Source of the DNA: Gautieria morchelliformis
Lineage: Eukaryota > Basidiomycota > Agaricomycetes > Gomphales > Gomphaceae
Length of the DNA: 64,000 nucleotides
Direction: 5' to 3'
Assembly: GCA_015179125.1 (NCBI GenBank)
Contig: WHVA01000067.1
Location: forward strand, 62,001 to 126,000
In this document: piece after piece, positions 34,549 to 46,229 of the stretch
Layout of the letters: the number at the start of each line of letters is the position of its first letter
How positions within the stretch are numbered: the first letter of the stretch is position 1
The notes under the pieces: model-generated
The model's input: only the letters and a program-made list of their open reading frames with translations
The model's database searches: none
Told to the model about the DNA's origin: nothing
Translations under genes and position numbers: made by a program

Positions 34549-36159
34549 TCAGGTATACTGTTGGTCCCGGAACACCTGGATCAGCTGCATCTGATACGGG
34601 TTGTCTGAGGATCATGCTCTAGTACATTTGTCAAGTCCGAAGAAAGGCATTGACAGAGCGAAGGTCTCAACCATACCTTTGGTTGTGGATCATCCGAAGA
34701 GGCGTATGCAATTGCCATGCTGGCCGTATTGAATACACACCAAAGGCCTGTGTTTGATGGATCAGCTAGGAAACAGCGAGAGTTCAAGGCAGAATTATAT
34801 GCTTACGGACAACAGGGTTATCGTCCTGCATCTCTTTAACTAGAATTACTGCCCCCGCACTTGGTGTCTGTTCCTTCAGCCCTGAATCTCAGTATGTAAA
34901 CACTAGTCATATCCACACAATATCGGAGCCATATGTATCACTGACCAGGAATTACATCGGCAAATAAACGTCGTAGCTCTTCGTGAGGATCATCGAGGTG
35001 GAAGACTTCGCTGATAGTCCGCGCAAGGGACATGCGCACGATCGCCTCACCCGTGCCTATTATACAAAATAAATCCAGCATTAACAGCAGTGGAATTGAA
35101 TAGTGTGAAAACGCTGGCCTGATACACTTGTGGCAGCCCCATTTGTGTCTGAATGATGGGCCCAACATCCCGCGCTAAAGACTGCAGCCTAACGTTTGCC
35201 ATGAGGGATGAATAACAATGCAAGAATCAAGCACACACTTCCCCAACTCTCCCAGGTAACTTTAGAAGCAATCCACCGCTATATTTTTTCGAGATTCAGC
35301 TTGCATGCAAGAGATAAGTAGTGGACGGACCTAGAGACACCTGAAGCTAAACTGCCAAACGTATCTAGAACGACAGCCCCTACCGTGTCTTGCATCAAGG
35401 TGTTGCTGCCACCTAATTCAGCTCGGTTATTGACACTAATTGTATCGCCTTTGATCTTTTCACTCCAATATTTCCACTCCTGCTGCGCACGGGGTGATAC
35501 CATTGCATGTGGATGAACAGTACTTATGCTGGAGGCAGAGGCGAACTCGTGAGCTCCACTTGAGACAAGTGTTCTGTCTGCGCATATCAGATCAAGGGAG
35601 GAAAGGCTACTAATATGCACACAGTGGGGGGACGCGGCCCAGCGGATCCTGCCTAGAGGAATAATCGAGTATAGCTTTTGCGATACGAATAGGATTCTTG
35701 ATACCTATGATTGAATCTAAACGACTGGAAACCCGGCTTTCTGTCGAGAATAAATGGCTCACCGGAGACAGCACCAACACTACCAAATTTTCCAGAATCT
35801 TCCATTATCCCAGCATCGCATTCGACAGTGCCATTGTATGCGAGGTTCGAACCGTAGCCTCCATTGGAAACGTCTAACGAAACCATCTTCTCAAGGGAGA
35901 GCATCCAGCACTGACCAGCGTTAAGACATCCGGAGTCTTCTAACTCTACAATAGCACTTTCGACCACCTCAATCGCTCGTTTCCTCTTCTGAAGCTGCCC
36001 TAGCGCTTTCACACATGCACTGGAAGATTGGGAAGATGTAGTTCAGGTTTTCGCCAGCATTTCATCGTCTCCGTACCGACGCAATGTCTTTCTCACTTCC
36101 TTCTCATCGTCAGTGGAATGGTATCCTGCTCCACCGTGTACGGCAACATAATAAGTCAT
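34549..36159 (-). CDS. Threonine aspartase (Taspase-1 / type-2 asparaginase family)
   Basis: Ntn-hydrolase related to human taspase 1: a precursor that cleaves itself before a catalytic Thr, after which that Thr hydrolyses Asp- or Asn-linked bonds. Eleven exons (36159-36077, 36019-35916, 35858-35763, 35704-35621, 35577-35331, 35278-35239, 35188-35128, 35056-34946, 34881-34807, 34765-34677, 34584-34549) sum to 1026 bp, 341 residues, with all phases matching. Motifs in order: MTYYVAVHGGAG, NAGYGSNLAYNGTVECDA, GSVGAVSGIKNPI, the autocleavage and nucleophile site QDTVGAVVLD, GVSSGGLLLKLPGRVGE, GTGEAIVRMS and GLWCVFNTASMAIAY. The nucleophile is the Thr of DTVGAV. The gene appears intact. The last small exon (LIQVFRDQQYT) is the least certain. 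Confidence 0.85.
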
Positions 36160-36564
36160 GGCAGAAGTAAGCCACGGGATGTAGTGCCCACACAAAGGAT
36201 TTCCTTTTCGAGCCACCTGTCAAAAATAGCAATAAGCTTTACCCGCGCACCTCGTGTTGGCCGTGTAGACGCCCGACAGCGCGCGAGTGGCACCGCAAGA
36301 GGCACCCACGTTGGTCATTTCTTGTTGGTCAGTCTTTACTACCCAACGGAAAACGGATTCACAGTAAAACTGCTCTGTGAATGGCTAATTAATTTTTCCC
36401 TCAAGCTAGGCCAAAAATATGGGACCCGATTCCAGACCCTGTCTGTGTATGTTGACGTTTAGATTTAGCACTCCCCTTCAACTGCAAAGGAAAATATCAA
36501 ATCAGTCTATGTAATATCAAGCCATCATTGACCTTGGCAAACAACTTTGATTTAATTTAGATAT
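36160..36564. other. Intergenic, promoter side of the threonine-aspartase gene
   Basis: No gene recognised; AT-rich near 36470-36560. Confidence 0.4.
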
Positions 36565-36756
36565 ATGGCCAACCACAAGGACAGTAGGCTGTACCGATGG
36601 CAACAGTTCCAAAGAAACATCAAAGGCAGAAGATACACAGTCTGCACCCGCGTCACGTCTGATGGATTCATCAAGGAGACCAACGTCTTCTTTCCAGGAG
36701 AAAATCGATCTAACGCGATGCCGGCCGAAGAGGCAGTGAATGACTCTTCGACTTGA
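36565..36756 (+). CDS. Small hypothetical protein
   Basis: A 63-codon frame from an ATG in AT-rich upstream sequence. The product is hydrophilic with N-terminal basic residues (RNIKGRRYTVCTRV) and an acidic Ser/Thr end (EEAVNDSST). I do not recognise it, there is no clear intron, and it is short enough to be chance. It lies about 100 bp before the P450 gene on the same strand. Confidence 0.25.
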   Translation: MANHKDSRLYRWQQFQRNIKGRRYTVCTRVTSDGFIKETNVFFPGENRSNAMPAEEAVNDSST

Positions 36757-36853
36757 TCATCATCGATACAACACTGGGCTGCATTTAAAGGTAGCTGCGA
36801 TCTAGCTGCACACGCCAGCGTTTCTTGTTATTCTCCACCATTTTCATCACCAA

Positions 36854-39143
36854 ATGCAGACTCTGGATAGTAGGCTCACTAGCATGGTACTTATTGCGGG
36901 TGGCGTAGTGGGTGTTTTGCTCTCACTGCTTGTAAATATTTTAACAGCGTTCTCCAGGTTTCCCACTTCATATTCAATAAATATGAACCCAGACGAGTTT
37001 GTCCGACTCTCGCATTGATTCTCGGACCACCACTTGTAGTTGCCTGTTTCCTTTGTCCTCCCGACAGACCTTCCGTCATAGAAATACTAGGATTCTACGC
37101 TGTTCATCTTGGGAGTCTGATCGCTTCGCTTGTGGCATATCTCCTCTCGCCGTATCACCCATTGGCAGCATTTCCAGGGCCTATAATATGCAAACTTACG
37201 AGACTCTGGGGCTTGAAAGTGGTGCAGACAGGGAATCAGCACCGTTACTACAAGGCCCTCCATGCACGCTATGGCCCATATGTCCGTACAGGTGAGAAAA
37301 CAGCTGAGTAATTGAGGTATTGCACTCACCTATTTTCAGGTCCTAACCACATCCATATCAGTGATGCTGATGCGCTCCCGACCGTTATGGGACTAAAACC
37401 TTTCAGACGAAGTGAACGTGGGTTAAGATCAATACATAAATACTAACTTCTCGCTAATCTAATGGATATGGCGCTGCCACACTTCGTGGGTCAACATGCA
37501 GTCTTCTTACAATAATAGACCCGCAAGAGCATGCTCAGCGCCGGAAAATATGGGATCGGAGCATGAATACAAGTGCCACACTTGGTTATCAAGACATGCT
37601 TTCTAGACGCATAGGTCAGCTTATTCATCAGCTTCAAAAACGCCAAGGTTTGGAGATCGATCTTTCCATGTGGCTTTCCTTTCTTTCGTATGTCGTCTTG
37701 CCGCCAGGTTGAATTCTTCTGAAGGTATTCCATGCAGATTTGACTTCATGGGCGACTTGGCGTAAGTTACCTGATTATATGGAATTGAGTGGTAGGTCAT
37801 GCCATGCGAGGCAGATTCGGAGGAAAATTCAGGCTCTCGGAACAAGGCTCTGACGTCGACGGTTACATGAAAGGGACAAGACAATACTTGAAGTTTGTCT
37901 CATGTCTCTGTTTTTTTAGTAATGTCGTTTTCACAAGTATTATTAGATTTCAGGAATCAAGTGGAGTGATTCCTTGGATCAAACCTCTTATGTGGATGCT
38001 CCCTGGAGCCAATGTAATGAAACACTTCCTAGAATTATCAAAGGCAAGCGTTCTCGCTAGAATGTCTGAAGGCTCCTCAAACAAGGATATCTTCTACTAT
38101 CTGGTAAGAATAAATATAAGTTGTCAACTAATGAGATTGCCCATAATGACTTCCTGAAGCTTGACGAAGAAGGGATTGGGCATGGTCCCCCATCACTCCC
38201 GACACTGATAATGGAATCAGGGTTAGCAATCGTTTCTGGTAATAAAGTTATCTTTGCCATCGAGTCACAGAATGCTGGCAAATGGTGACCTCGTCCACAG
38301 GCTCTGACACTACTGGAACCGCACTTTCCAACGTATTCTTTTACCTACTGTCCAATCCCGAAAATTTAGCTCGTCTGCAGAAGGAGGTTGACGATGCATT
38401 CCCGCCAGGGGCTGACATAGTCTCACCCTCCGCCGCCGCCGAACTGAAATATCTGAATGCAGTGATGTGGGTGTTAGTGCCTTCTTGAGCTCCTTCATTA
38501 TTACTGATCTTCACTAGAAACGAGACTCTGAGGCTTCAACCTGCCGTCCCGAGTGGCGCGACACGTACTCTACCATTGGGTGGTGGTGGCGTACATATTT
38601 CAGGGCGGTCGGTTGTAGTTCTGACCCTAGTGTGTTTATTACCCTAATTCGAACGATGCAGTTGGCTTCCAGAGGGTACTACCGTTCAAATGTCGCCCTA
38701 TAGCGGTATGTGCCGCATCCGCCATCCCTCCTGGTGCATATGGATATACTTACTAACAATACGATCTCGAAGTACATCGGGATCCGCGGTATTTCTATCC
38801 TGACCCAGAATGTTATTGTCCAGACCGCTGGCTCGAAGCCAATTCCGAGGCTAGACTTGAGCAATCGGCCTACTTTCCCTTTAGCTATGGTCAGCTCATT
38901 CCCGTCATTGACCTTCTCGCATAGATGATTCACTTTACTACATCCACTTCAGGCCCTACGGGTTGTGTCGGGAAAGGTCTGGCCATGCTCGAACTCCGAA
39001 TGGTCGTCTGCGCTCTAATTCAGAAGTTTGAATTTAAATTTGCTCCAAGTTTCAAATCCAGAGACTGGGAGGACAATCTTGCAGATTTCTTTATATTGGT
39101 GAAAGGGGAGCTTCCTGTTCAAATGAAGGCACGGAAGCAGTAA
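36854..39143 (+). CDS. Cytochrome P450 monooxygenase
   Basis: Heme-thiolate monooxygenase anchored in the ER membrane. N-terminal hydrophobic segments (VLIAGGVVGVLLSLL and LGSLIASLVAYLL) precede the Pro hinge PLAAFPGP. Later come HAQRRKIWDRS, the I-helix GSDTTGTALSNVFF, the K-helix NETLRLQ (ExxR), DRWL, and the heme-binding loop FPFSYGPTGCVGKGLAM with the Cys ligand. About eleven exons are inferred, most with good GT...AG sites (for example donors at 37292 and acceptor at 37339). Two places are unclear: the first junction near 36932-36957 would be only 26 bp, and the intron starting at 37418 has its branch site but TG instead of AG at the expected acceptor near 37464. So the gene may be intact with unusual splicing or recently damaged. 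The substrate is unknown. Confidence 0.75.
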
Positions 39144-39479
39144 TCCGCTTGGTTAACCATGAGGCACAGAAAGGGAGGGAAGCTTGTTCCAATAGGGCAA
39201 ATTTCTTCTTTGACGATGTTCATGAGCTATCATTTATCAGATCCAACTTTTATTATGTATGTTAAAGGAATGCCCCACAGACGAGCTGTAATTCGAGAGT
39301 AGAAATTGGTATACTTATACACAGTCGCACTCATATTTAGTTACAGATCCCTGGTTGGTTATGTATCATTATAAGATGGAAGGCTCGCGAGGAAGCGACA
39401 ACGTTAGATACCATCAATCAGTTGGCACAAGTGCTGTTGGGCTGGACGACATTTCCCTTCCGTAGTCGAGAGAGGTCCT
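39144..39479. other. Intergenic, no feature recognised
   Basis: The stretch follows the P450 stop and probably holds its 3' UTR. No repeat or gene is seen. Confidence 0.4.
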
Positions 39480-40440
39480 GATCACATATCACGTCAACAG
39501 TAATAGATACTAACCCTCAGTCGCGGCGAATACCATCTAGAGCCGGACAGACTAGAACCCACAGTCGAAAGAGTACCATCCTCTACTGTGACCCCTCGAT
39601 CATCATGCAGACTTTAAATAGAGGACACCAGGGCTCGGGCAATAAATGGAACTCACATGCCAGTCGGCGAAAGCCAATAGTGCTAGTGATCTGTCACATC
39701 GTTAGGCACCGCATTTATCTGACGTTCAAATATTAAAACACATCAAAGAGAAGCAAATGAACTTCGCCACTCACTCGAATCTCTTATAAGTTCCCTTTCC
39801 ACAACACTCGGCCGCCTAGTAAGATCATCCAGGAACGCCAACTCATTCTTTCCGTGCAGCCAGCGTGCCACGCATTTCTAATTAAATGGTAGTCATCCCG
39901 GAGAGGGTTCAGCGTCTACTTCAAAGGCTCGGTCATAATATCATGAGATCCCTTCGTGTGACACCTGCAGTGCATCATGCATCAGCCGATGATACTCGAT
40001 CTGTATCAAAGCTGTTAGTCTCCTTCAGAGAAGCTGTAGCCCACAGTTAGTACATGGAAGGGTCTATATAGTGGAATGCAAGTTTGAAAGATACCCAGGC
40101 AGGAGGCACGCCCCAAGATGGGTCCAGAGCACTTCCAGGATTCTGATTATGATATCGGTGCGTGCATGTCCCATAGGAGAGTAATGGCCTCGAAGGATAG
40201 CGGAACACATACTGGGAGTGTGCGACACTGAATCATGTATAAAATAATGATATCACACCCCCATTTTGAAAGGTGGTCAAGCTAGGTTTTGGATTCGAAT
40301 TTTTTTCTTCCAGTGCACACGACTTCTTTGCCTTCTCAACAGAATTGCTATAACCGCGGTGATGCCAATGCTGAACAGTACCATGACGGAGACCTTCAAT
40401 ACGTCTGAAAGTAGAGAAAATCAATTGCATCAATCAACTT
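39480..40440 (-). CDS. Possible single-pass membrane protein, structure unresolved
   Basis: Several minus-strand segments look like exons separated by short introns. Near 40330-40420 a frame reads VSVMVLFSIGITAVIAILLR followed by RQRSRVHWKKK, a hydrophobic helix with a basic cytosolic flank. Near 39780-39890 the frame KCVARWLHGKNELAFLDDL continues to RRPSVVERELIRDSS. Near 39510-39620 the frame contains DGTLSTVGSSLSGSRWYSP. Donor-like ACTCAC sequences (minus-strand GTGAGT) support introns. I could not join all segments into one frame, so this may be a decaying gene. The family is not recognised. Confidence 0.3.
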
Positions 40441-40880
40441 GTTAATATACTTACCATAAAATCATGCACACGTAATAGTCTCCAAGAGGGAGAGGGAGAG
40501 TCAATTCAGGTCGGACCTGTTGGCGTGGCAAACATCATGATTTAGCTGAGCTGTTGCAGAACGCGAGAATATCACGGCATATGAGCCCAGGTGTTGCTAA
40601 TAGTGCAAACTTCGCGCTTGATCCTGGTGTTGTCTTTTAATTGAGACCTGACGCGGTACTCTAAGAGAGACTTGAAGCTTGAAGCTTGACGCGTGACGTC
40701 TCCATCTCTCAGTATTGAATACTCTAGGCTGCAATTAAAAATTGCGGCCAGGAAATGTTGCGGCATAATTAGTCGACGACTTGGTCAAAAGTAACACGTA
40801 CAACTACGTAGCTCAGGCCGAGGCTTTGTCAGCCCGGGCCCGAAGAGTACGTGTCCAGTCATCAAATTCTTCCAACCATC
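40441..40880. other. Promoter region of the PDI gene
   Basis: No gene recognised. A short tandem duplication AAGCTTGAAGCTTGA occurs near 40673. It ends directly at the PDI start codon context ACCATCATG. Confidence 0.4.
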
Positions 40881-42683
40881 ATGTATCTCTCTATTACAAG
40901 CGCAATCTTGTCGCTTTCGTTATTAGTGCAGGCCTCCAATGTCGTTGATCTTACTCCCGCCAACTTCGATTCCGTGGTTGGTCAGGGCAAGCCCGCTCTT
41001 GTTGAGTTGTGCGTTTAACGGCTATTGACACACGGAACTTCGTTGACGCTGGTTATTTGAAGCTTCGCACCTTGGTGGTAAGTTAATACCCCCCTGTTAT
41101 GGCTGTCTTATTCATGCGAGGATCTTCAGTGGCCACTGTAAAGTTTGTGCAATGCCTCTGCATCCATGTTGGCCCATTAACATACTCTTCAGAATCTTGC
41201 TCCAATATACGAGCAGCTTGCCGATGGATACTCTCATACTTCGGACGTTATTATCGCCAAAGTGGATGCAGATGCCGAGAAGTCACTAGGGTATGTTCCC
41301 ATCCTAGACCCATGTGGCGCGGCTGGACTGGCATATGCGTAGTTCGAAATACGGCGTTCAGGGTTTTCCAAGTGCGTTTTGTCTAGTTATTGACTCGGGT
41401 CTAAAAGTAACCATTGTACGTGATTTTAGCCCTTAAGTGGTTCAGCAAGGACGGTACTCCCGAAGATTATAAAGGCGCACGCCAGCTAGCTGACCTAGTC
41501 GATTTGTACGCCCTTCTTGCTATAGCACGTTTTATTGTACAGACAGTAACCTCCCTTCAGCGTCACCCAGAAGTCAGGAGTGAGATCAAACTTCAAAGTG
41601 GCTACTACACAACTCAGTTACCTAAACTTAACGGAGATCACTTCCGTGTGTCTACTTTGGTTTACCTCAGTATTGTTTGAAGCTTACGATCAGATGTAGG
41701 ATCCAACAAAGAACGTACTCGTCGCATACACTGCATCATGGTGGTAAACATCATCGTGTTGCTCGGACTTGCGATTGTCTCAAGATGTTTTCTCGACAGT
41801 ACATACAGCAAGGCCCTGAAACCAGTTTTGGAAAAAGGTGACCCCTGTCTTGATTAATTGCGAGTGCAATATTGATAACCCACTGTTTAGTGGCGGAATA
41901 TTTTAGTCGTGAGCCTGACGTGCGGTGTCATGCCTTCATACACCCATCGATGCTAGATTGATTTTCGTTCAACATAGGTCATCGTTGCCAACTACCAGTG
42001 TGATACCGAACACAATCGACCACTAACGATTCGAATGGGTATCAATAATTTCCCCAACATTACCCTTTATCCCAAAGGGCCTAACAAAACCCCGGTGGTT
42101 CGTACTAAGACATAGCCTTGGCACGCCACATAACCAAACCGCCTTACAGGAGTTTGAAGATGAACGCTCCGAGGAGGATCTGGTGGCGTTTTTAAATGAG
42201 TATTGCGAGACAAACCGCGCTGTCGGTGGTGATCTAAACGACCAAGTAAACGCGCAATCTCGGCATTCTTGTGACGCACATTAAAGACGGTATAAACAGG
42301 CTGGCCGCGTCCCAGAATTGGATAGTCTAGCGCGACGATTCTCCACAGTTTCCCCCTCCGGCCGCAAGTACGTCTACGATGCGGCCGTCGAAGTCGCCGG
42401 TGCCGTCGGTGGACATGCCTCGATATACCTCCGGGCGATGGAGAAAGTGCTCAACGGCACTGATGACTATGTTGTCAAAGAAACTAAGCGGTGAGTTTGA
42501 GAAAAATAAGCGAGGCGCCCGAGCACTAACGTCCTTTTCTTCAGTCTGGCTTTAATCCTGAGAAAGCGTCAACTATCTGAGGAGAAACTAGACCAGATCA
42601 AGATCAAGGCGAACATTTTGGCTACATTCACTGACAAGAAAGGCGGCAAGGCTGAGGCACCAAGGTCGAAGGAGGAGTTGTGA
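40881..42683 (+). CDS. Protein disulfide isomerase, ERp38 type, second active site altered
   Basis: ER oxidoreductase for disulfide formation and reshuffling. The signal peptide is MYLSITSAILSLSLLVQAS. The first thioredoxin domain assembles over three exons to [20 protein letters not shown], with intact CGHC, then AKVDADAEKSLG and the cis-Pro loop KYGVQGFPTLKWF. The second domain has DPTKNVLVAYTASW followed by CTYS where CGHC is expected, then KALKPVLEKVAEYFSREPDV, IVANYQCDT and INNFPNITLYPKG. The C-terminal helical ERp29-like domain includes YDAAVEVAGAVGGHASIYLR. The protein ends SKEEL, a weak ER-retention-like tetrapeptide. Introns are 35-70 bp; the junction near 41510-41555 is the one I could not resolve. 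The second domain has probably lost redox activity and may serve only in binding. Confidence 0.8.
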
Positions 42684-42964
42684 GTGCAGTGCCTGGTAAT
42701 TTATATACAATACCGTGTTTCGATTTAGCACCTGTGCTGAGCTGAGCATGTTTGATATGTAACTGGTTAGATATCCCCAACAATAATCAGATGCCGCGGA
42801 AGTATAATGATGCCGATGAAGACATGCCGACCGCAGTTGCGTGGGCGTGGTTTAAGCCCGGCAGCCCTGCTTATCTTTCAAATTATAGGCGCAAGGATGC
42901 TGCACCTTTCCCACTGTAACTCCCACAATCTTCCTCAACCACGTCCGCCTGCTATTGTCTTGCG

Positions 42965-45431
42965 ATGACATCTGCCGTTGCGCCAAGCTCTAGCAGCAGT
43001 GACGATTTCCGAGCAGCTCATCCTGTCTATGCAACCGAACACGATCCCCTGATTGGCAGTTCTTCTGGCGCTCATCGTACAGAGCGAACAAAGAAATGGT
43101 ATAGAGCCCGCCCACTGTGGTAAGGACCCTTTTCCCCATCCATGGCGCCAGTTGGCTGACGCATCCACATATCAGGCTGGTTCCATTCGCGGTAACGGCC
43201 TCGCTATGTGTGAGTGATATTCGACATCTATCAGCATTCAGTTCTGTTGTGGCACTAATGTGAATGACTCTTGTAGCGCGCCATGACCCTCGCGCCTCGC
43301 ACCGAAGTGTTCATCGAGATCGCGTGCGAGGATCTGTGGATGAGCCGCCACCACCATACTCGACACCAACATACACACGCTTCATTACATACCAACTTCT
43401 CATCCACTCATTTCCCAATGTACTCTGATATCGAGGGTCCGATACCCCTTTCCCTGGATAACCTATTGATTATGCCAATACCCTCGGTCGAATTGCGACC
43501 TCCGCGCAGCCGCTCCACGTCAGAAGATGATTCTCAAATGGAAGACGACACGCCCATTAATTGCCTTGCAGAACCGAGTGTTCAAGCTGGTGCAGCGAAA
43601 CTGCAGACTAGTACGTAGGATAGATAAGTCACTTGAATATAGCTCATTGCGTGTTGCGACCAGTTATGACTACTACCATGGGTCTGCTCAGCGCAATCAC
43701 CACTGGCTGGTGGGGTCAATTTGGAGACAGACATGGGAGAACCAGAGTCATCACCTGTGCTGTTTCTGGTCTATTATTCACGCGAGTTGATCTTATGTCC
43801 TGTGTGATTTGGCTGTGACGTTAACACAATAAACAGCGATGTCATGTTCATTCTTGCATCCAATCCACCTCCATTACTCAGAGGGAAGGCACATCAACTC
43901 TTGATTTTGGCTCCCATCGTCGAAGGTCTTCTTGGGGGTTGGTCCACAATGCAAGGTGCTACCCAGGCGTCAGTATGAAATACATGGGGAGTGGTCACGG
44001 TTATCTGATGGCTTGTTGCAGATACATATCCGATTGCACGTCCCATGGTTCCCGGTAAGCACATTGACATACGGAATCCGCGCTAGCACTCATATGGGGG
44101 TTTATAGTGCACATATATACTCACGATTTACTGGAGTATTTTACGTTGGCTTTGCTTTGGGGCCGGAAATCGCTGCTTTTATTTTGCGCAACACCCACAC
44201 AACAACAGCTGTGTTTTATGCCTCCTCACTGTGCGCTTCCATCAACATCTTTCTCCTGCTATTCGTCTTTCCCGAATCCCTGAGCCCGGCAACACGGGCG
44301 CGCAACATCGAGGCTGCTCGGGAGGTCAGGAACAAGGCATTGCAAGGGCCGAAAGGGAAGAAAGGGCTATGGAGATCTGTAAAGGTTGCGGTAAAGGCCT
44401 TTATCGAACCCATAGGGATCCTAGGACCCAAGCCAAGACAGCATGGACGTGGTCGGGATTGGAGCTTGACTCTCCTGGCGATGTCCCTTTTCACGTTCTT
44501 CTTGTCAGTTGTAAGTATGACGATGCACAGTGGATTTTGAGACAACCTTGACGCTCTGTATCTTCCTTTTTAAGGGTTTATTCCAAATCAAATATCTGTA
44601 TGCTAAGCACGTGTACTCGTGGGATGCCGAGACGCTGAGCTACTATATTACTGCCGTTGGTTCGACACGTGCGCTTCATCTTCTAATTCTCTTACCAGGT
44701 ACGCGTTTCTTTCCCTTGTTCTATTCCTATGGTGCTAATCCAGTTTAGCTGTTATACGGATGTTGAAGCCAACACCCCCCGCCATCCAAATTTCCCGAGG
44801 CGTAACTAAATCGAACCCAAAAGCCAAGTCATCACCCAGCACCCTTGTGTCGGCAATAGAGTTTGATCTAGTGGTCGCAAAGGTGTCTACTGTATTGGAC
44901 ATGCTCTCGCACTTGCTGGTGCTAGTGTCTTCAACCTCGGCGGAAGGTCTGTTCGTAGCGTTCTCGATGATATCCGGCTTCGGTGCTGGCATGCAACCAG
45001 CTGTACAGTCTGTTGCATTGTGCACACTCCATTTGCGAGATATTACCGAAGGAAAGGAGATAGCCGACGGCAAAGGTGGGGGAGAGGTTGGTAAATTATT
45101 TGGTGCCTTCTCGGTCATGCAAGCTGTGGCGAGCATGATCCTTGGGGTATGTGTCCTCCTTCTTTCTTGAGCAACGATGCTGAAAGGCGGTTGGGTGTAG
45201 CCCCTGTTGTTTGGAGCAGTGTACAGTCTAACCGTTGCGACGTACCCTAAGGCTATATTCATGGTGGGTGCTGGCGTGATGCTCGTCTCGATGACTGTGT
45301 TGCTCCTCATTCGACCACCACGGGTTGATGTGCCCATTGAGATTCGGGTGGAGACACAAGTTGAGGTTGATGTAGGAAGGACCCGTGGACGCTCACGCAA
45401 GAGCAAGGATATCAGGTCAGGATTAAAATAA
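42965..45431 (+). CDS. MFS transporter, copy 1
   Basis: Major-facilitator membrane transporter with the expected 12-helix pattern spread over about ten exons. The N-terminal hydrophilic leader is Ser-rich (APSSSSSDDFRAAHPVYATE). The first helix is LVPFAVTASLC, and an extracellular/linker region follows. Then comes motif A, GWWGQFGDRHGRTRV (GxxxDRxGRR type), ILAPIVEGLLGG, and the segment FTGVFYVGFALGPEIAAFIL with motif-C-like Gly spacing. A charged cytosolic loop (RNIEAAREVRNKALQG) and the C-terminal helices up to AIFMVGAGVMLVSMTVLLL follow. The tail is basic. It is a tandem paralogue of the gene at 46230. Motif A and loop layout suggest an H+-coupled efflux-type carrier; the substrate is unknown. 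The intron following the GLLGG segment was placed only roughly. Confidence 0.75.
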
Positions 45432-46229
45432 TGTCACGCATTTCCGGAAAAGTTGTGTAGGTTACAGGATTTTTCAAATATATGGCACTTTCGATGGTTT
45501 GCATGCCTGGTGATCCGGAGGGTCAAAAGATTGGTTGAATCAACCAACCATGCATCATGCAATGATCGGACCAACCTAGGAATGTCAGGAGACTAAAAGT
45601 GGTCGGGAGATGTCGGGCAAGCTGGTCGGTGACAAGGCAGGACAAGTCAGGGCGTCCACGTACCGAAACAAAGCCACTCGTACCGGCAGAGCAACAACTG
45701 AAACATGCAGCGCAGTAACGGCACCGGCATAGCCATACCCATGACTCGTTAAATCATATGCCTTCTAACCCTGCGTTGCAGCGCCTTTTAACGGGACCTG
45801 GTATCCAGAGCCATACTTTCAGGTCATAACAACTGACGGCCATGGCATTGGTCGAAATGTCGCCAGTGTTGTATGTATGAGCGAGGCGCAGAACCTTTAG
45901 GTAACGTTTGGGAAGCCAATAATATGTGTCGGGTTCGTGTGTGGAGCTTACCCACCAATTTACAAGAGAACACCTGCGATGGCGACGGATCGGATGGTTG
46001 AGCATATGGTCACTGGAAACATTCTCTTTTAAGGGCCCTGCGTAAAAGAGAATGGTATTTCCACTCAGATGTCAACCCTGCGGGGGTGGTAGACGGCTAG
46101 ATCCGGTGACCGAGGGCGCTTAAACCCCTTATCAGATTACAGATTATCAGATACGTGAGATCTTTCAGTCATGAACCATATTCAACGTCAGTCCCCTCGT
46201 TTTCTCACCACCACCACCACCTCACTGCC
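45432..46229. other. Intergenic between the two MFS genes
   Basis: No gene recognised. Contains GGTCG-type short repeats near 45590-45650. The last 100 bp before the ATG at 46230 is CT/CAC-rich (CACCACCACCACC), a common fungal 5'-leader feature. Confidence 0.45.
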
